This document shows, one piece after another, positions 59,829-64,000 of a stretch of DNA of 64,000 nt. The stretch comes from Pseudomonadota bacterium (GTDB taxonomy: Bacteria; Desulfobacterota; Desulfobacteria; Desulfobacterales; RPRI01). The notes under the pieces were generated by a model. The model saw only the letters and a list, made by a program, of their open reading frames with translations. It did no database searches and was not told the origin of the DNA. The stretch is taken from positions 1 through 64,000 of the forward strand of contig JAHITX010000033.1 of NCBI GenBank assembly GCA_018817425.1. The letters run 5' to 3'. Positions within the stretch are counted from its first letter, which is position 1; the number at the start of each line of letters is the position of its first letter. Position numbers and translations under genes: made by a program.

Positions 59829-60950
59829 CTAAATAATCCCCATAGGAATTAAATCCTTAGGTTGTAGAAATTTATCTTCATTTATATCAAGGCCTTTTTC
59901 TATTAAGTTCAGAACAGTTTCTTTTTCTTCAGGGAATTTATATCCGTCATAGCTTTGTTTAAAAAGATGCACAAGCTGCCCCGATATATTATAGTATGCC
60001 GAATTTCTGTAATGATCAAAGCAAACTCTGCCGGTTACATTAAGGTCTGTTATAAGTATTTTCATCTCTTTAAGACGTTCATGAGGTGATAATAACTCGA
60101 ACTTGTTGCTTAGGTAGTCATCCAGCATAGGCGTTCCCGGGAATGGGCTGAAAGGCCTTGATCTGATAAAATCAGGATCAATTGCATTCAATACTCTTGC
60201 AGTATTTTTGGCATGCTGTACAGACATTGTTCTTCCGCCAAGACCCGGCATAATATAATCTGAAAGTTCCATTCCGGCTTTCTTTATTTTTCTTCCGGCA
60301 ATAATATGTTCTTCTGCTGTCACACCTTTTTGTACCTTTTTTAACAGCTCATCATCACCTGTCTCAAGCCCTATATGCAATCTTGTCAGCCCTGCTTTGT
60401 ACAGATCGGCAAGCTCATCGTCTTTTTTCTTGTATATGGTCTTTGCTCTTGCATAAGATGTTACTCTTTCAATAGAAGGAAATTTATTTCTTAAGTAAAG
60501 TATAATTTCGATCAGTTGCTGCGTGGGAATAACCGGAGTGTCCGCATCCTGCAAAAAGGCTGTTCTTGCACCTGATTGCAGCCAGTTTAGCACATTGAAA
60601 TAACTATGTTGAATATTATCGTTAAGAGGCAGTCTTTTAAAAACAGCTCCCGCTGACAGGGTATTTATATTGCCGGCACGGCCCGTTTCTTCTGATATTT
60701 TTCTTATTTCTTCGCAGATAAGTCCCACCGTATCTATATCGGTTTTGACATCATCTACAGATCTCAACTGAAATTTTTCATGCTCATATGCTATGCCAAA
60801 GCAAAATGTACATCGATTCCACGGGCAGTTTCTGGTAACTCTTATCAAAAGAGAATTACTGCCACCTTCGCTGGGTGGACGTATCGGACCCATCTCATAT
60901 GAGAGCCCGGCAAGTTTTTTCTTTTCTTTATTCAGCATGTGCGTATTCAT
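59829..60950 (-). CDS. Radical SAM protein
   Basis: 373 residues from ATG 60950 (GAGGTGG 9 nt upstream; longer forms to 61010 exist). The cluster motif is TRNCPWNRCTFC, a Cys-x4-Cys-x2-Cys spacing instead of the classical Cys-x3-Cys-x2-Cys. Also GARTAFLQDADTPVIPTQQL, TRLHIGLETGDDELLKKVQKG and MPGLGGRTMS, which form the rest of the radical SAM barrel. A HemN/YgiQ-like oxidoreductase of unknown substrate. No auxiliary cluster motif at the C-terminus. Stand-alone gene. Confidence 0.85.
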   Translation of the reverse strand: MNTHMLNKEKKKLAGLSYEMGPIRPPSEGGSNSLLIRVTRNCPWNRCTFCFGIAYEHEKFQLRSVDDVKTDIDTVGLICEEIRKISEETGRAGNINTLSAGAVFKRLPLNDNIQHSYFNVLNWLQSGARTAFLQDADTPVIPTQQLIEIILYLRNKFPSIERVTSYARAKTIYKKKDDELADLYKAGLTRLHIGLETGDDELLKKVQKGVTAEEHIIAGRKIKKAGMELSDYIMPGLGGRTMSVQHAKNTARVLNAIDPDFIRSRPFSPFPGTPMLDDYLSNKFELLSPHERLKEMKILITDLNVTGRVCFDHYRNSAYYNISGQLVHLFKQSYDGYKFPEEKETVLNLIEKGLDINEDKFLQPKDLIPMGII

Positions 60951-61291
60951 ATTATTTTCCACCTCAAATACATCAGTTATTATTATTCCGTCTATTATTT
61001 CTAAACTCACATTCCAATAAATGTAAAGAAAAAGTTGAATTATAATTCCATGAATCTTTAAAATCCAGATTATAGCAATTATTATAATGCATGTGATTTA
61101 TTGTTGACATAAAACGATAAACTTATTAAGTTATTAATAAATATATTTTTCCTCTTATAAGCACCCTTAGCTTTTATTTTTTTGTCTAATATACAGATCA
61201 CAATTAATTAAACCCTGCTTTTTTATTAACAGATAAATGGCAGAATTACTATGTGAACCCAATCAGTGAAGCATGATGCGCTGCATATCTT
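60951..61291. other. AT-rich divergent intergenic region
   Basis: About 340 bp. TTGACA at 61104-61109 may be a -35 box for the TPR genes but the -10 is unclear. No RNA element or ORF recognised. Confidence 0.35.
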
Positions 61292-61774
61292 ATGAATAGA
61301 TTTTATTTAATATTCATTTTGGCTGTAATAGCCATTATCACTACATTTGGATATCATCTTTCCAACTCGGACCGGGTAATATTTCGAACCGGCGAAAATC
61401 ATTTTTCTAAAAAAGAATTCAATCAGGCTATTCATTCATACGAACAATTATACCATGCAGGACAAAATGATCCAACGGTATATAGGCATCTTGGGGCATC
61501 CTATCTGGCAACCGGCAAATTCGACAAAGCCATTCCTGTTTTTGAAAAAATGATAAAACTGGGATTTACGGAGCGGGAACTGCTTATAAATTTATCTTCT
61601 CTTTATATAACAAAAAAACAGTACGATTCGGCAATAGATGTGCTGACCATGCTTCTTTCGGTAAACCATGAAGACCGCACAGCACACATCAATTTGGCCA
61701 GAATATATACATGGAAAGGCAATTTTGATAAAGCCATATTCGAATACCGGACTGCTCTTGGAGAAAACCAATGA
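61292..61774 (+). CDS. Membrane-anchored TPR protein, first of three
   Basis: 160 residues. An N-terminal signal anchor (FYLIFILAVIAIITTFGYHL) is followed by about three TPR units (AIHSYEQLYHAGQNDPTVYR, LGASYLATGKFDKAIPVFEK, AHINLARIYTWKGNFDKAIF). Its last four bases overlap the next TPR gene, so the set is translated together. Probably faces the periplasm. No strong ribosome site. Confidence 0.8.
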   Translation: MNRFYLIFILAVIAIITTFGYHLSNSDRVIFRTGENHFSKKEFNQAIHSYEQLYHAGQNDPTVYRHLGASYLATGKFDKAIPVFEKMIKLGFTERELLINLSSLYITKKQYDSAIDVLTMLLSVNHEDRTAHINLARIYTWKGNFDKAIFEYRTALGENQ

Positions 61775-62421
61775 AAAAAGCTTTAAATTATATGTTTTTT
61801 AACAAAATTATTATTTCCGTTATTGTAATACTATTTATTGGCACCATATCATGGGGCAAAAACCAGACCCCGCAGGAAATAAATAAATATTCAAACATGG
61901 ATGAAGCGCTGGAATTTATTCCTGACTGGCAGGCACGATGGGAACTGGCACGGGTACTAAGCTATGTCAAACGCTACAATGAATCCATTGCGGAATACAG
62001 AAAAGTACTTAAGGAAAAACCTGATCTTTATGAGGCCCGGTCAGAGCTCGCAAACGTTCTCGTTTGGCATGGAAAACAAGACGAAGCAATTAAAGAACTT
62101 CATCTTATTCCTATCGACAAAACTGATGACAAGACTCAGCTTCTAATCGCCGATCTGCTTGTGCAACAGAAAGATTATAAAAAGGCTGGATATCTTTATC
62201 GAAGTTATCTAAAAAAAAATCCCCATGATCATAAAGCAAGAATCAAACTTGCCAGAATACTTAGCTGGACAAAACAGTACCAGGAATCACTTGATGAATA
62301 TAAAATAATACTGGCTGACATTCCAAACGACATTCAGGTAAGAAGACAATATGCCTTTGTTCTTGTTTGGGCCGGCAAACCCGAGGATGCGGCGGACGAA
62401 CTCAGGAAAACACTTAAATGA
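61771..62421 (+). CDS. Exported TPR protein, second of three
   Basis: 216 residues. Signal segment (FNKIIISVIVILFIGTISWG), then TPR units with the recurrent pattern LARVLSYVKRYNESIAEYRK, LANVLVWHGKQDEAIKELH and LARILSWTKQYQESLDEYKI. The L(A/R)..LSW..Y..S..EY motif recurs in the next gene, so the three proteins share a repeat family and may form one scaffold. Overlaps both neighbours by four bases. Confidence 0.82.
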   Translation: MKKALNYMFFNKIIISVIVILFIGTISWGKNQTPQEINKYSNMDEALEFIPDWQARWELARVLSYVKRYNESIAEYRKVLKEKPDLYEARSELANVLVWHGKQDEAIKELHLIPIDKTDDKTQLLIADLLVQQKDYKKAGYLYRSYLKKNPHDHKARIKLARILSWTKQYQESLDEYKIILADIPNDIQVRRQYAFVLVWAGKPEDAADELRKTLK

Positions 62422-64000
62422 AATATCATTTGATCTTTCGCAATAATTCAAATTTTAAATATTCTGAAAAATTTGCCTTATCATTTCATATTTTGGTTTT
62501 TTTCACAGCAACATTTCTGTCATTGATTCCGGCTATACCGGTTATCGCTGAAACCGCAAAACCAAATCTTCGTACAACCGTTACAAACAGCATAGTATCA
62601 CCGGAAGAAATGATAAGCGATTTTGAGGCACGTCACACTCTTGCCAGAATTCTTTCATACAACAATGCAACTTTGAGAGAATCCCTCCATGAATACAATA
62701 TATTACTTGAAAGCAGCCAGGACAATATGATGCTTCATCTCGAAACGGGAGATATCTATTTTCGAATGAAGCAATACGATATGGCGTTAAAAGAGTTTAA
62801 TATGGTATTAAAGAAAGATTCCAATAATATCAGAGCACGGCTTTCTTCCGGAAAAACATATCTTCTGCAACAAAAATACAGGGAGGCAGAAATTATATTA
62901 AAACAACTTCAGCCGGATGCCTTGATATTAAGCGAACTGGGAGATATGGAAGCTTCCGTCGGACATGTTGAAAAATGCATTGATTACTATAACCGCGCAC
63001 TTGCTTTAAAACATGACAAAGATCTCAATCTGCGTTTTGCAGACCAAATGATGGGTTGGGGAGATTTTTACCGGGCGGAACGAATATATAGAAATTACAT
63101 TAAATTTCATCCTGATTCGACGGAAACCAAGCTTAAACTTGCATCACTTCTTAAAAGTTCACAACGCTTTGAGCAAGCGGAAAGCATTTACCGGATGCTT
63201 TTAACAGAAGGTAAGGAAAAAGATAAAGCTCTCTTTGGGCTTGCAGAATTAAAATACGATGAAAAGGATTTCACTAAAAGTCTTATATACCTTGACCTGC
63301 TTTTGTCTGAAAATCCAAATCATGAAAAGTCCCTATATTTAAAAGGAAAAGCGCTGGCATTTACAAAAAACTATGATGAAGCACTTAAGAACTTTGATGT
63401 CCTTTCCAGGATATCATCCAAAGAAGCAATTTCTTTTCTGGAAAAAGGCAAGATATACCTGAAACTTGGTGATGATAAAAAAGCCTGCTTATGTTTTGCG
63501 GAAGCATTCCGGATCGATGGGAACAATCCGGAAATAATTTTTTATAATAAAGGGCATCAAAAAGCCACACCAGCCCGCTTTATCAAAGATATTTTAGAAA
63601 AAAACAGAAAAAATCCACAGGCGCTGATGAACTGGGGAAACATGTTTGCATCAAACGGTTTCCGAAAAGAAGCTATTAACTGCTATCGCACCATTATAAT
63701 TGAAGACCCCGCATTTTTTCACGCAAGATTGGCTCTTGCCGAAACCCTTGCTGCAAACTCGCAATATGATGAATCCATAAAGCATTTTAAAGAACTTTCA
63801 AAAATTTTTCCCGAAAATTCAAAAATACTCATCAGCTTGGCCAGAGTACTCGGCTGGTCCAAACACTACCGGCAGTCTGTTGACCTTTATACCGAAATCA
63901 ATCGTTTGAATCCCGGCGATTTTGTATGCAGGCGCGAAAAGGCAAGGACGGCCATGTGGGGAAAAATGTATGACATTGCTATGGCAGCATATGATGAGAT
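62418..64000 (+). CDS. Exported TPR protein, third of three (runs off the right edge)
   Basis: At least 527 residues, open at the window end. A signal peptide (FALSFHILVFFTATFLSLIP) ends near VIAET. Many TPR units follow (HEYNILLESSQDNMMLHLET; FRMKQYDMALKEFNMVLKKD; LARVLGWSKHYRQSVDLYTE). Start overlaps the second gene's stop (ATGA). Long periplasmic TPR proteins of this kind serve polysaccharide export (BcsC/PgaA type) or large surface assemblies; the missing C-terminus would tell. Confidence 0.8.
   Translation, partial: MKYHLIFRNNSNFKYSEKFALSFHILVFFTATFLSLIPAIPVIAETAKPNLRTTVTNSIVSPEEMISDFEARHTLARILSYNNATLRESLHEYNILLESSQDNMMLHLETGDIYFRMKQYDMALKEFNMVLKKDSNNIRARLSSGKTYLLQQKYREAEIILKQLQPDALILSELGDMEASVGHVEKCIDYYNRALALKHDKDLNLRFADQMMGWGDFYRAERIYRNYIKFHPDSTETKLKLASLLKSSQRFEQAESIYRMLLTEGKEKDKALFGLAELKYDEKDFTKSLIYLDLLLSENPNHEKSLYLKGKALAFTKNYDEALKNFDVLSRISSKEAISFLEKGKIYLKLGDDKKACLCFAEAFRIDGNNPEIIFYNKGHQKATPARFIKDILEKNRKNPQALMNWGNMFASNGFRKEAINCYRTIIIEDPAFFHARLALAETLAANSQYDESIKHFKELSKIFPENSKILISLARVLGWSKHYRQSVDLYTEINRLNPGDFVCRREKARTAMWGKMYDIAMAAYDE

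Noticed and set aside
1-64000. CRISPR arrays, tRNA and rRNA genes
   Set aside because: No regularly spaced repeats and no cloverleaf or rRNA-like sequence seen by eye; a tRNAscan/Infernal run would be decisive.

Overview
The window reads as AT-rich chromosome of an anaerobic, probably sulfate-reducing, Desulfobacterota bacterium (Desulfobacteraceae-like). Support: a four-subunit 2-oxoacid:ferredoxin oxidoreductase, a GTP-type PEP carboxykinase with an AcnA-type aconitase, a DUF6178-like protein, a nickel superoxide dismutase, a complete hgcA-hgcB pair, and two genes with in-frame TGA codons that look like selenocysteine. No tRNA, rRNA or CRISPR array was seen. The taxonomic reading is an inference from gene content.

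Left edge (1-3.3 kb): a sedentary-type integron in mirror orientation. A 452-residue IntI reads rightward. To its left lie an attI-like region and a cassette array on the minus strand: a DUF3795 protein, a tiny membrane-protein cassette, a DUF2947-like protein, and a lipoprotein cut by the window edge. Three attC sites separate them. From 3.3 to 34 kb the genes are mostly housekeeping: prmA, rdgB, pckG, ampG, a DUF6178-like gene, an Fe-S oxidoreductase subunit, a macro-domain protein, a HesB-like selenoprotein, yfcH, acnA, a pabB-pabC fusion with pabA, a D,D-carboxypeptidase, a VanZ/LamG/TPR surface-type cluster, plant-type dapB, a MurU-AmgK fusion and plsB. A remnant of a TOTE-type primase/helicase gene and an apparently solitary mazF sit between 10.2 and 11.5 kb.

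From 34 to 40 kb a leftward operon-like run carries a P-loop NTPase, a vor/kor-type oxidoreductase (ferredoxin, alpha, beta, gamma), hisC, cmk and a GAF-ANTAR regulator. From 40 to 51.6 kb the sequence is more accessory: a secreted nickel SOD, a MaoC-type hydratase, a SYLF protein, hgcAB, a broken lysE, a molybdenum-carrier-like fusion, a sulfotransferase, a NorQ/CbbQ-type ATPase, a hybrid histidine kinase, an EF-hand protein and two short IS3-OrfA-like genes. Three copies of a long imperfect palindrome of about 140-190 bp (MITE-like) are scattered here. From 51.6 to 59.6 kb, in visibly G+C-richer sequence, is a metal- or envelope-stress-type module: a Spy/CpxP-like lipoprotein, a MacB-type permease and ATPase, a MacA-type adaptor, a TolC-type lipoprotein, a 28-residue Trp/Arg-rich ORF, and a divergent OmpR/EnvZ-type two-component system with direct repeats in its promoter. 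The window ends with a radical SAM protein and three overlapping TPR genes, the last running off the edge.

The most interesting point is hgcA. The mercury-methylating corrinoid protein has an in-frame TGA exactly where the second Cys of an N-terminal Cys-Cys-Gly-Pro-Pro motif is expected, followed at once by a stable stem-loop. With the clearer HesB-like selenoprotein at 14 kb, this suggests a selenocysteine-containing HgcA.
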